Program-made: the position numbers and the translations under genes
The notes under the pieces: generated by a model
Databases searched by the model: none
The model's input: only the letters and a program-made list of their open reading frames with translations
What the model was told of the DNA's origin: nothing
In this document: positions 1 through 7,849 of the stretch, one piece after another
Position numbering within the stretch: position 1 is the first letter of the stretch
Layout of the letters: the number at the start of each line of letters is the position of its first letter
Origin: Bacteroidales bacterium
GTDB taxonomy: Bacteria > Bacteroidota > Bacteroidia > Bacteroidales > F082
NCBI GenBank assembly: GCA_016285355.1
Contig: JAEEQP010000019.1
Location: forward strand, 1-64,000
Length of the DNA stretch: 64,000 nt
Reading direction: 5' to 3'

Positions 1-132
1 TTCCACAAACAAGCCAAGCAATAGTATAGCGGTAAACGCCTACGAGTAATCGTGGGCTTTACTTACTTGCTTGGCAGGTCGTGGAACACCTAAGTAGGCG
101 TAAGAAAAGTTCCACGATTTTTTATGCCAAGC
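1..132. repeat. Three-copy repeat module (TTCCAC...GCCAAGCAA), one copy inverted
   Basis: The 5' leader of the restriction-modification locus carries three copies of a module made of TTCCAC, a 6-11 bp spacer and GCCAAGCAA. Copy 1 is 1-21 (plus), copy 2 is 67-87 (inverted) and copy 3 is 109-132 (plus, overlapping the ATG at 124). Copies 2 and 3 form a perfect 9-bp inverted repeat (TCGTGGAAC 79-87, GTTCCACGA 109-117). An ACGCCTAC motif (36-43) also recurs inverted (94-101). The arrangement is seen directly; whether it is an operator, an inversion site or a relic of a duplicated gene start is unknown, and the window edge cuts off what lies upstream. Confidence 0.6.
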
Positions 133-774
133 AACGAAAACACAAAACAAATCAAAAGCCGCCAAAGGGTGGCTGACCATGGCGAGGTGTTCACCAATCC
201 GCGCGAGGTGAACGCTATGCTCGACTTGGTGCGCGACGAGTCGTTTCGGCTCGACAGCCGCTTCCTTGAGCCTGCCTGCGGCGATGGGAATTTCCTTATC
301 GAGATTCTGCGCCGCAAACTCTCCCTTTTGCAAGACATCAAATCCCAAACGGAATGGGAGTTCAAGATCCTGATCGCCGTAGGCTCCTGCTATGGCATTG
401 ACATCCTGCCCGACAACGCCGACGCTTGCCGTGAGCGGTTGTTTGCCGAAGTGATTGACCAAATTGGCAAAAAGGGCTGTACAAGCGGCTATGAAGAGAG
501 CCTCCGATATATGCTGCAAAAGAATATCGTCTGCGGCGACGCACTGACCTATCGCACTGCCGAGGACAAGCCCATCACTTTCTGCGAGTGGACACCCATC
601 GCGGGCAGCATGCAGTTCTCGCGGCGCGACTTCCAATTTGACTTCCTTGTCACAAAAAACCACCAGTACAGCCTTTTCGACGAACAAGGCGAAGTGCAAA
701 GTTTCGACGAGCCTGTGCGTACCTATCCACCGTTGCATTACACCCAACTTTACCGATATGAAGAACAACTATAG
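124..774 (+). CDS. Short DNA methylase-like subunit of a restriction-modification system
   Basis: A 216-aa protein with an AdoMet-binding motif I (FLEPACGDGNF, about residues 47-57) preceded by an EVFTNPREVNAMLDL helix typical of N6-adenine methylases of the Eco57I/type I M class. The catalytic NPPY motif is absent: after a methylase-like stretch (FDFLV, near residue 180) the sequence reads TKNHQYSLF. It therefore probably cannot methylate alone and is either a partner or structural subunit of the downstream methylase or a decayed half. It overlaps the next gene by 17 bp (758-774), which suggests translational coupling. Base composition is GC-rich, like the helicase gene and unlike the 3' half of the next gene. 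The ATG at 124 lies inside a repeat copy. Confidence 0.8.
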   Translation: MPSNENTKQIKSRQRVADHGEVFTNPREVNAMLDLVRDESFRLDSRFLEPACGDGNFLIEILRRKLSLLQDIKSQTEWEFKILIAVGSCYGIDILPDNADACRERLFAEVIDQIGKKGCTSGYEESLRYMLQKNIVCGDALTYRTAEDKPITFCEWTPIAGSMQFSRRDFQFDFLVTKNHQYSLFDEQGEVQSFDEPVRTYPPLHYTQLYRYEEQL

Positions 775-2254
775 CCCCGACATCCTCAATTGTTTGGCCA
801 ATCTGAGCAGCGATGAGGTCTTCACCTCGCCCGAGTTGGCTAACCGAATGCTCGACCTGTTGCCACAGGAGTTGTTCCGTTCCAGCAAGACGCGCTTTCT
901 TGACCCTTGCAGCAAGAGCGGTGTTTTCCTGCGCGAGATTGCCAAACGGCTGTTGGCAGGGCTAGAAGAGCAGATTCCAGACTTGCAACAACGCATCGAC
1001 CATATTATGACCAAACAGGTCTTCGGCATTGCCTGCACCGACCTCACTGCTGAGATGAGTCGTCGCACACTCTATTGCACCAAACAGGCCAATGGCGAGT
1101 ATAGTGTTGCCACCTGTTTCGATGATGCGCAAGGCAATTTGCGCTACATGCGATGCCAACACACGTGGGAGAACGGCAAATGTAAGCATTGTGGTGCCAA
1201 CCGTGCCCAATATGACCGTGTGGAAACCATCGAGTCCTACGCTTATCCTTTTATCCATAAACCAATCAAAGAAATACTCAAGAAAGATATGCAATTTGAC
1301 GTAATCATAGGCAACCCGCCATACCAAATGAGTGATGGTGGCAACAGTGCGAGTGCGATGCCAATCTATCAACATTTTGTTCAACAGGCAAAAAAACTGA
1401 AACCACGTTTTCTAATAATGATTACACCCTCTCGTTGGTTTGCTGGAGGAAGAGGATTAGATGCATATCGTGAAGAAATGCTTAATGACAACAGAATAGA
1501 AAAGATTGTAGATTATGCAGATTCCCAAGATTGTTTTCCAGCAGTAATTATCGGCGGTGGAGTTAGTTATTTTCTATGGGATCGGGAATATCATGGCAAA
1601 TGCACTGTGGTCAATATTGCAAAAGAAATAAAGTCTGAAACACAACGTTGTCTCAATGAATACCCAGTATTCGTTCGTTCCAATGAAGCAATAAACATAA
1701 TTCACAAACTTGGACTATTTACATCATTGAGTTCAATAGTTCTTCCATCTAACCCTTTCGGATTTAGGACATTTATTCGAGGAGAAAGTAAACCTTCCCT
1801 TGACAGTATTGCATTAATAAATAGTGAAGGAGTTGGCTATGTTAAACGTTCGGATGTGTTGAAAAACATTGATGCCATCGACAAATTTAATGTAATTCTT
1901 ACTCGTGCTATGTCTGGGGGAAATAAGCCGATGTCTGATGGAAAGTATCAGATTATTCCAAGCACTATGAAAGTAATGAATGCTGGCGAAATATGTGCAG
2001 AAACCTACATCTGCATTGGCAAATTTAGCAACAAAAAAGAAGCCGACAATTTGGTTTCATATTTAAAAACCAATTTTTGTAGATTCATGATGCTACAAGC
2101 AATGACGTCAATAATGATAAACAAAGATGTTTTCAGATTCGTTCCCCTCCAAGACTTCTCTCACCCCTGGACAGACGAAATGCTTTACAAGAAATACGAT
2201 TTGGACAAAGATGAGATTGCTTTTATTGAGAGCATGATTCGCCCAATGGAATGA
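758..2254 (+). CDS. Eco57I-like N6-adenine DNA methyltransferase
   Basis: A 498-aa protein starting at the ATG at 758, which overlaps the previous gene. It repeats that gene's N-terminal plan: EVFTSPELANRMLDL, then motif I (FLDPCSKSGVF, about residues 47-57, with a non-standard core). The catalytic motif IV NPPYQ is at about 186-190, diagnostic of N6-adenine (or N4-cytosine) methylation. A small Cys cluster (C133, C142, C145) suggests a zinc-binding insertion between motifs. The C-terminal 300 residues should hold the target-recognition region. Composition changes sharply near 1,290-1,320: the upstream DNA is GC-rich and the recognition half is AT-rich, which suggests domain exchange. Acts with the helicase at 2919-5435 as a modification/restriction pair. 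Confidence 0.85.
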   Translation: MKNNYSPDILNCLANLSSDEVFTSPELANRMLDLLPQELFRSSKTRFLDPCSKSGVFLREIAKRLLAGLEEQIPDLQQRIDHIMTKQVFGIACTDLTAEMSRRTLYCTKQANGEYSVATCFDDAQGNLRYMRCQHTWENGKCKHCGANRAQYDRVETIESYAYPFIHKPIKEILKKDMQFDVIIGNPPYQMSDGGNSASAMPIYQHFVQQAKKLKPRFLIMITPSRWFAGGRGLDAYREEMLNDNRIEKIVDYADSQDCFPAVIIGGGVSYFLWDREYHGKCTVVNIAKEIKSETQRCLNEYPVFVRSNEAINIIHKLGLFTSLSSIVLPSNPFGFRTFIRGESKPSLDSIALINSEGVGYVKRSDVLKNIDAIDKFNVILTRAMSGGNKPMSDGKYQIIPSTMKVMNAGEICAETYICIGKFSNKKEADNLVSYLKTNFCRFMMLQAMTSIMINKDVFRFVPLQDFSHPWTDEMLYKKYDLDKDEIAFIESMIRPME

Positions 2255-2325
2255 TTATTATAAAACATAAACAGAACGTTCTTTGAAATTTTAGGAGAAA
2301 ACTGGCATGGTTTAAGAAAGATGTG

Positions 2326-2333
2326 TATTTTTG
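2326..2333 (+). promoter_or_regulatory. Bacteroidota -7 element (TAnnTTTG) for the toxin-antitoxin pair
   Basis: TATTTTTG at 2326-2333 matches the TAnnTTTG -7 consensus and lies 21 bp ahead of the ATG at 2355. No clear TTG -33 element sits at the expected distance. The palindrome at 2273-2282 and the inverted-repeat arm lie just upstream and could serve as operators. Confidence 0.5.
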
Positions 2334-2354
2334 CACTGTAAAAACATACATGAC

Positions 2355-2540
2355 ATGGCAAAAGATTACTCCACAGAAGAATCTAAAGCTTCGATAGCCT
2401 CAGAACCGACTGCTGCTTATGGAGTAGCAGAAAAACGCAGGGTTTTTAGCGAAGAGGAACTTTCGCATGGAATTCCCCTCGAAGAATCTCGTCGTCGGTT
2501 AACAGTGCTGATCTATAATCATTATCATCAGCAGCAATGA
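2355..2540 (+). CDS. Putative antitoxin of a RelE/ParE-like pair
   Basis: A 61-aa acidic-to-neutral protein, MAKDYSTEESK..., ending in a charged helical tail (PLEESRRRLTVLIYNHYH). An upstream TTG start at 2331 lies inside the promoter -7 box, so the ATG at 2355 is preferred. The stop overlaps the next gene's ATG (2537) by 4 bp, the usual coupling of an antitoxin with its toxin. No DNA-binding fold can be recognised from the sequence; the role is inferred from size, order and the downstream gene. Confidence 0.55.
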   Translation: MAKDYSTEESKASIASEPTAAYGVAEKRRVFSEEELSHGIPLEESRRRLTVLIYNHYHQQQ

Positions 2541-2848
2541 GGATTATCATCGACGAGAAGGTTCATCAGTCCATAGAGAATTTCTATCGGGCTGCCATGA
2601 ATAAACACATCACACTAAGTTTTCAAACTGTTGAAGACAAGAAAAATCGTCTGTATGATGCTATTGAGGACTTGAAATACAATCATCGCATTTATCCCAA
2701 GGCTCGACTGAAACAAGAATGGATTGACGCAGGATGGCAAGAGTTTATTTGTGAGGATTTCCATTTCGCATACGAATCAGGTTACGATCAGTTTGGCGAG
2801 GAAGTTGTCTATGTTTACGACGCTGTTCATAGTCTTCTTTACTATTAG
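2537..2848 (+). CDS. RelE/ParE-like toxin (putative mRNA interferase or gyrase inhibitor)
   Basis: A 103-aa protein of the size and layout of Bacteroidota RelE/ParE-fold toxins: an N-terminal helix (VHQSIENFYRAAMNKH), a long helix with DKKNRLYDAIEDL, then strands including WQEFICEDFHFAYE and a final VVYVYDAVHSLLYY strand. The match is by general pattern rather than a catalytic signature, so the biochemical target is not assignable. It lies between the methylase and the helicase of the restriction system, enclosed by inverted repeats, and could act as an addiction module stabilising the locus. Confidence 0.6.
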   Translation: MRIIIDEKVHQSIENFYRAAMNKHITLSFQTVEDKKNRLYDAIEDLKYNHRIYPKARLKQEWIDAGWQEFICEDFHFAYESGYDQFGEEVVYVYDAVHSLLYY

Positions 2849-2918
2849 TCTTTTCTCCTAACTATTTCTGCATAAGGACGTTCGCTTATAAAAACGTAAA
2901 CGAACAAACTGACATATT

Positions 2919-5435
2919 ATGCAGACGATAGACCAGATACTTCCTAACGAGCGGCGGACGATACCGCAGATTTACATGTACGACGACACATCGTTTCCAG
3001 GATGGATAAAGATAGGACAGACCACCCGCGCCAATGTGCGGAAACGCATCGATGAACAACACCCCATCACCGAGCCACACAAGACCTACCACCTGTTGTG
3101 GCACGACAATGCTTTCTATGCCGACGGCAGCGGCGAGAGTTTCAGCGACCACGACCTGCACGAGTGCCTGCGCCGTATGGGTAAGGAACTCATCGGCGAG
3201 TGGTGCCGTTGCTCGCTACGCGAAGCACAGGCAGCATACGTGGCCGTGCGCCACCGCGACACACAGGTGAAGACGGATCGTGACCTTGACTACAAGATGC
3301 GCGACGAACAGGAACAGGCAGTAAAACAAACCGCCGACTACTTCGCCAAGATGGACATAGAGGAGCCAAAACGTCCCAGCCACTACCTTTGGAATGCCAA
3401 GATGCGTTTCGGCAAGACCTTCGCCACATATCAGCTCGCCAAACGGATGGGTGCCAAACGTGTTTTGGTGCTCACCTTCAAACCCGCCGTGGAAGACTCA
3501 TGGCGCGACGACCTGCTACGTCACCGCGATTTCGAAGGCTGGCGGTATTACAGCAGTCGCATGGACGAAGAGTTTCCTTCATTGTCCTCGCCAAAACCAT
3601 TGGTTGTCTTTGGATCATTTCAAGACTACCTCGGCAAAGACCGTTACGGTAACATCAAACCCAAAAACGAGTGGGTGCATTGTGTCAATTGGGATTTGAT
3701 TGTGTTGGATGAATACCACTTTGGTGCTTGGAACGACAACGCCAAGAGCCTTCTCGACCTTGGGGATGCCGATGCCAAAATGCGACAGACAGAAGAAGAC
3801 GAAGTGATGAGCGAAAGCGGCATCGATGTGGAAAGTGGTCGCGCTTGGGACGATGAGGATGTGCCTATCACGGGCAACCATTACCTTTACCTCAGCGGTA
3901 CGCCGTTCCGAGCATTGGCTACAGGCGAGTTTATGGAAAGCCAAATCTTCAACTGGACTTATCAAGACGAGCAGGCACGGAAAGAAGCCGTCGGTGGTCC
4001 CTATCTGGAGATGCCCACCATGGTGATGATGACCTACCAGATGCCGCAGGACCTTGGAGCCATGATTGAGCAATGGGACATGGACGGCTTCGATCTCAAC
4101 GAGTTTTTCCGCGCAGAAGGTAAGAAATTTATCCATGAAAAAGCCGTGCAGAAATGGCTCGACATCATCCGTGGCAAAGCCTCCATCTTCGGCGATGGCA
4201 GTTCGCCGCTCAATGTACGACCTGCTTTGCCCTTTGAGGACACCCGTCTGCTTGACCTCTGCGCCCATACGATGTGGTTCCTGCCCAATGTGGCTTCTTG
4301 CGATGCCATGGAAGCACTACTTCACCGTCCGGCTAACGGATTCTATCAGAACTACACCATCATCAACTGTAGCGGCGCCAAGGCAGGCATCGGAATTGAT
4401 GCCCGAGGACCAGTGCGTGAGGCTATGGGCGACAACCCTTTGAAAACACGCACCATCACGCTGACATGCGGCAAACTGACCACAGGAGTAACGCTGCGTC
4501 CGTTGGGAGGACTGCTGATGCTGCGCAATTGTTCTAGTCCAGAGACGTATTTTCAGACGGCTTTCCGTGTACAAAGTCCGTGGACGGCCACCGACAAGGA
4601 CGACCCCACGAAGCATACGATTCTCAAACCCACCTGTTATGTGTTTGATTTCGCCCCAAACCGTGCCTTGCGCGAAGTGGTGACCTACGCCAACCAGTTA
4701 GATGTGGACAGCAACCGTCGGATCACCGACAAGGTAGATGAGTTCATCAACTTCCTGCCCATCTTGCAATTCGATGGCAGTTCTATGAAACGTGTGGATG
4801 CCACCGAGATACTTGATTTCGTTGATAATGGCACCAGTGGAACATTGCTTGCACGTCGTTGGAACAGCGCACAATTAGTCAATGTCGATAACGCCACCCT
4901 TCAACGAGTGCTTGACAATCCCGAGGCATTGGCCACCATCATGAAGATTGAAGGCTTCCGCGCCTTGGGCAGCGACATCATCGAAAACATTGTCAACCGA
5001 GCCGAGAAGATCAAGAAGTTGAAGCGCGAGGCGGGCGACAATAACGACCCCAAGAAGAAGAAAGAACTCACCGCCGAGGAGAAAGAATATCGTTCCAAGC
5101 GGCGCGAGGTGCAGGAAAAACTGATGAAATTCGCCACCAGAATCCCCATCTTCATGTACCTCACTGATTATCGTGAAGAAAGTTTAGAAGATGTCATCCG
5201 CAAACTGGAACCAAGATTATTTGAGCGCGTCACAGGCCTCACCATCGACGACTTCGACCTGCTTTTGCGTGTCGGTGTCTTCAACCGCGCCCAAATGAAC
5301 GACGCCATCCTGAAGTTCCGCCGCTACGAGGATGCCTCGTTAGAATACACCGGCGTAAACCGCCATGCCTCCGACACCCGCATCGGCCTGATGGACAGCA
5401 CCGTGCCGATTGAGGCGATGCTGGGTTCATGCTAA
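2919..5435 (+). CDS. GIY-YIG/T5orf172 nuclease-DEAD helicase fusion (restriction subunit)
   Basis: An 838-aa protein. Residues about 18-90 resemble the T5orf172/GIY-YIG nuclease family (IYMYDD...GWIKIGQT...VRKRI, then HDLHECLRR with a candidate catalytic Glu at 82). From about 155 a superfamily 2 helicase follows: Walker A RFGKT (163-167), DEYH box (264-267), motif III SGTPF (326-330) and a motif VI-like QTAFRVQSP. A Lys/Glu-rich helical stretch (KKLKREAGDNNDPKKKKE) lies in the C-terminal third. The combination suggests an ATP-driven translocase that cuts unmodified DNA, partnered with the two methylase genes upstream. GC-rich composition matches the 5' part of the locus. Confidence 0.82.
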   Translation: MQTIDQILPNERRTIPQIYMYDDTSFPGWIKIGQTTRANVRKRIDEQHPITEPHKTYHLLWHDNAFYADGSGESFSDHDLHECLRRMGKELIGEWCRCSLREAQAAYVAVRHRDTQVKTDRDLDYKMRDEQEQAVKQTADYFAKMDIEEPKRPSHYLWNAKMRFGKTFATYQLAKRMGAKRVLVLTFKPAVEDSWRDDLLRHRDFEGWRYYSSRMDEEFPSLSSPKPLVVFGSFQDYLGKDRYGNIKPKNEWVHCVNWDLIVLDEYHFGAWNDNAKSLLDLGDADAKMRQTEEDEVMSESGIDVESGRAWDDEDVPITGNHYLYLSGTPFRALATGEFMESQIFNWTYQDEQARKEAVGGPYLEMPTMVMMTYQMPQDLGAMIEQWDMDGFDLNEFFRAEGKKFIHEKAVQKWLDIIRGKASIFGDGSSPLNVRPALPFEDTRLLDLCAHTMWFLPNVASCDAMEALLHRPANGFYQNYTIINCSGAKAGIGIDARGPVREAMGDNPLKTRTITLTCGKLTTGVTLRPLGGLLMLRNCSSPETYFQTAFRVQSPWTATDKDDPTKHTILKPTCYVFDFAPNRALREVVTYANQLDVDSNRRITDKVDEFINFLPILQFDGSSMKRVDATEILDFVDNGTSGTLLARRWNSAQLVNVDNATLQRVLDNPEALATIMKIEGFRALGSDIIENIVNRAEKIKKLKREAGDNNDPKKKKELTAEEKEYRSKRREVQEKLMKFATRIPIFMYLTDYREESLEDVIRKLEPRLFERVTGLTIDDFDLLLRVGVFNRAQMNDAILKFRRYEDASLEYTGVNRHASDTRIGLMDSTVPIEAMLGSC

Positions 5436-5591
5436 ATGATTTATGAAATCAAAAGCTATCTCGCCAGAACCGACCTCACCATAGAGGAAATCGCCGCCCA
5501 CATGAACTACGACAATGTTTCATACCTCTGCCGTTTCTTCCGCAATGCCATAGGGCAATCGATGATGGAGTTTCGGCGGAAGCAGCGGTGA
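5436..5591 (+). pseudogene. Remnant of an AraC-family regulator (HTH C-terminal end)
   Basis: A 51-codon open frame directly abutting the helicase stop (TAA 5433-5435, ATG 5436). Its translation matches the second helix-turn-helix of AraC/XylS regulators: DLTIEEIAAHMNYDNVSYL, then CRFFRNAIGQSMMEFRR. Only this end of a normally 250-300 aa protein is present and no effector domain precedes it, so it is read as a truncated relic, possibly the stump of a gene displaced when the restriction locus arrived. It may still be translated. Confidence 0.7.
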
Positions 5592-5665
5592 CGCAACGAA
5601 ACCGTACCCCAAGCCTTTGCCCGAATTGCGGATGCGTTGACGATTATTCTAATTCCATCGGTATC

Positions 5666-6325
5666 TTACTTACAATGCCTAACAAAGCATGAGAATATAG
5701 CCAAACTATCCGGGTCTGTTTTGAACATGTATTCGGGATGCCATTGGACAGCCCAGACAAAACGTTTGCCCACCATTTGTATTGCTTCGATGATACCGTC
5801 AGGGGCGACAGCCATTGGTGTCAAATCACTGCCGAGGTCTTTGGCGGCTTGGTGATGCAAAGTATTCACTTCGATGATGTCTTTGCATAACAGTGTTTTC
5901 AAATCTCCGTTCAGTATGACCTTATGCATCGGGGAACCGTATGGCTTGCCTTGTCGGTGGACAATCTCCGAAGGGTGTTCTGAAGAGAGGTCCTGCCAAA
6001 GCGTACCGCCCAAAAACAAATTGATGAACTGAAGACCACGGCAGACTCCAAGTATCGCCTTATCGGACAGCAAGGCTTTCGACAGCAGCAACGTTTCCAA
6101 CTTATCGCGTTCCGAACAAGAACCGACATCCTGACCACCTGTAAACAGGAATCCGTCGCAAGTCTCCACAATACGGTCTGCGTCCTCTTCTGCCATCTCA
6201 AGGGGCAAGATAATAGGGATACCTCCGGCAGCCTTAATGCCTTCCAAGTAATCCGGCAGCATCCAAACACTTTTGCGCTCCGCATCCCAAAGCGGCGTAA
6301 CGCCGATTATTGGTGATTGTTTCAT
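5666..6325 (-). CDS. Class I glutamine amidotransferase, gamma-glutamyl hydrolase (peptidase C26) family
   Basis: A 219-aa cytoplasmic protein of the PuuD/peptidase C26 family, which cleaves gamma-glutamyl amides such as gamma-glutamyl-GABA. The nucleophile elbow GVCRG puts Cys at 95, and the Cys-His-Glu triad is completed by WHPE (H196, E198). TGGQDVG (62-68) corresponds to the family's GG.D loop. It is somewhat shorter than the usual 240-255 aa. It lies 24 bp downstream of the flavin-reductase-like lipoprotein gene, so both probably share the promoter upstream of 6955. Substrate not determinable. Confidence 0.85.
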   Translation of the reverse strand: MKQSPIIGVTPLWDAERKSVWMLPDYLEGIKAAGGIPIILPLEMAEEDADRIVETCDGFLFTGGQDVGSCSERDKLETLLLSKALLSDKAILGVCRGLQFINLFLGGTLWQDLSSEHPSEIVHRQGKPYGSPMHKVILNGDLKTLLCKDIIEVNTLHHQAAKDLGSDLTPMAVAPDGIIEAIQMVGKRFVWAVQWHPEYMFKTDPDSLAIFSCFVRHCK

Positions 6326-6349
6326 AGATACCTTCTGAATGGGATATAA

Positions 6350-6955
6350 TTATCTTCTCCAAGCTCCGATGACCTCTCCGACATAGACGGTGTGAATACC
6401 GGCATCAAAGCCGTCATACCATTTTTTGGGAGTGCCGTTGCGGAAATCCTGCTCTGTCTGGTGCCAAACCGACATGGTTTCGCATTCGATAACCAAATTG
6501 GCCTCCTCGTAATATGGTGTGCCATGTTCGGTGTATGCTACATGGAGTCCAAGCGCAGCAGCTTTGTCGCCATCACGACCGCTGTTGCTGCCCATGTATT
6601 GCCACACTTTTGAGTCATCAAACTGCATAATAGTGAAGCGCGGATATTTCTCCATGAACTCCCATGTGTAGCGGCCAGGGGCCACATAAACGGTTACTGC
6701 CGGACGGTCGTGGCCCAAATAGTTGCCAATGCCGCCCCAGCCAATGGTCATGGCGTTGTTCCGTGTGGTGTCGCCGCTGCATAAGATGAGGTTTTCGGTG
6801 AACCATGTGAAGCCGTTCTTCTCAAACGCTTTTTGCACATCAAAAGCAGTCAATTCGTTGTTTTCCTTATTCATAGTTTGTTGTTCTTGTTCTTTGTTGT
6901 TGCAGCCGGCGGCCATCATCAACGCCACTACTGCGAGAAATAATGCTTTTTTCAT
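6350..6955 (-). CDS. Flavin reductase-like split-barrel lipoprotein
   Basis: A 201-aa protein with a lipoprotein signal (MKKALFLAVVALMMAAGC, lipid-bearing Cys 18) followed by a flavin-reductase-like FMN-binding split barrel: NAMTIGWGGIGNYLGHDRP and VTVYVAPGRYTWEFM resemble the FMN-binding strands of that family. Predicted to sit in the envelope and to bind flavin; the substrate is unknown. Lipidation is unusual for this normally cytoplasmic fold. First gene of a two-gene unit with the amidotransferase at 5666-6325. Confidence 0.75.
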   Translation of the reverse strand: MKKALFLAVVALMMAAGCNNKEQEQQTMNKENNELTAFDVQKAFEKNGFTWFTENLILCSGDTTRNNAMTIGWGGIGNYLGHDRPAVTVYVAPGRYTWEFMEKYPRFTIMQFDDSKVWQYMGSNSGRDGDKAAALGLHVAYTEHGTPYYEEANLVIECETMSVWHQTEQDFRNGTPKKWYDGFDAGIHTVYVGEVIGAWRR

Positions 6956-6972
6956 TTTAATTAGTTTTGCTG

Positions 6973-7000
6973 CAAAAGTATAAAAAATGTGCGAAACAAA
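6973..7000 (-). promoter_or_regulatory. Promoter for the flavin-reductase-like lipoprotein operon
   Basis: On the minus strand TTTG (7000-6997) is followed after 16 bp by TACTTTTG (6980-6973), matching the TTTG/TAnnTTTG arrangement of Bacteroidota sigma-ABfr promoters. The -7 box ends about 17 bp from the start codon at 6955. Confidence 0.6.
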
Positions 7001-7097
7001 TTACTTCGTTCCGCACAGTATAACTAATGTGGAAACAAAACCGCCACAATGGCACAAAACCTTTGTGGAGAGTTATGTCTCTTATAGCAAATAGTAC

Positions 7098-7784
7098 CTA
7101 CACCCAAGAAAAATTCTCCTTCCCTGCCCCAATCTCAAAATGGTATTTTGCAATGCCGAGGTCGAGGTGCGAATAGCCTATGAGAGAGAACTTTGTCTGC
7201 GCTTCCACCTGATTGTTGTCGTGAAGAACGAACGCAAACTTCTGCTGGTTGACAGCTGTGGGCGCAAGCAGCGCAGCCTCTACGCCATGTACGAACCAGT
7301 CGGGGAAGCTGGCGGCGACCGACTTGTTCACCGCTATGTCGTCGAGGGTCTTTTTCTGCGGGTGTGGCTTGCCTTGCGTCGCACCATACCCGAAAGAGAT
7401 TACGCATTTCAGTTCCTCGTCCTGCTCCACAGAATAGGCCTCTTTGACCTTCTTGAAAGACCCGCCGACCCAGCACGAATTGAGTCCGAAGATTTGTAGC
7501 TGTAGCACCAGCTTCTCACCATAATAGCCAGCCGTCACGGCACCGCTGTTACCTTTGGGCGCAACGATGGCGAGATAGTTGCCCACATTCTCAAACTTGC
7601 CGTATTTGGCCAGCATTGAAGCGAACGCCTTGGGTTCATTGGCAATCAGTTGGAAATGTACACTGCCTTCGCGATTGCAAAGGGTGATGCACTCTTGTAT
7701 CGCCTCGATTTTCTCCGCCTCAATGGGTTTGTTTAGATACTGCCGCACGGAATGTCGGGCAGTGATGGCTTCTGTTAGTGTCAT
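7098..7784 (-). CDS. Nitroreductase family protein
   Basis: A 228-aa flavoprotein of the nitroreductase/NfsA-NfsB superfamily. The opening EAITARHSVRQYLNKPIE is the classical N-terminal FMN-phosphate contact (RxSxRxY); GYYGEKLVLQLQIFGLNSCWVGG is the central dimer helix with the common C-W-V turn. Predicted NAD(P)H-dependent reduction of an unknown electron acceptor in the cytoplasm. It is flanked by short intergenic stretches with no recognised promoter and appears monocistronic. Confidence 0.82.
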   Translation of the reverse strand: MTLTEAITARHSVRQYLNKPIEAEKIEAIQECITLCNREGSVHFQLIANEPKAFASMLAKYGKFENVGNYLAIVAPKGNSGAVTAGYYGEKLVLQLQIFGLNSCWVGGSFKKVKEAYSVEQDEELKCVISFGYGATQGKPHPQKKTLDDIAVNKSVAASFPDWFVHGVEAALLAPTAVNQQKFAFVLHDNNQVEAQTKFSLIGYSHLDLGIAKYHFEIGAGKENFSWV

Positions 7785-7849
7785 ATTGTCGTTTTAGTTT
7801 ATTGAAATAGTCATACATTGGAGACCCGAATCATGCCTCTGTGAAGTGA

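Larger units (their letters stand above)
2274..2883. repeat. Imperfect inverted repeats bounding the toxin-antitoxin cassette
   Basis: Left arm 2274-2301 (GAACGTTCTTT, then GAAAT, then TTAGGAGAAAA) and right arm 2851-2883, whose complement reads GAACGTCCTTATGCAGAAAT, then AGTTAGGAGAAAA. The inner 11 bp (TTAGGAGAAAA at 2291-2301; TTTTCTCCTAA at 2851-2861) are identical and the outer GAACGT blocks match. The left arm also contains the perfect palindrome AGAACGTTCT (2273-2282). The pair encloses exactly the antitoxin and toxin genes, as if the cassette had been mobilised or inserted as a unit; no transposase is present. Confidence 0.65.

Noticed and set aside
40..768. A 242-codon open frame on the minus strand opposite the first methylase gene
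   Set aside because: It has no recognisable motif, and the plus strand encodes a clear AdoMet-binding protein; it is a shadow of GC-rich coding DNA.
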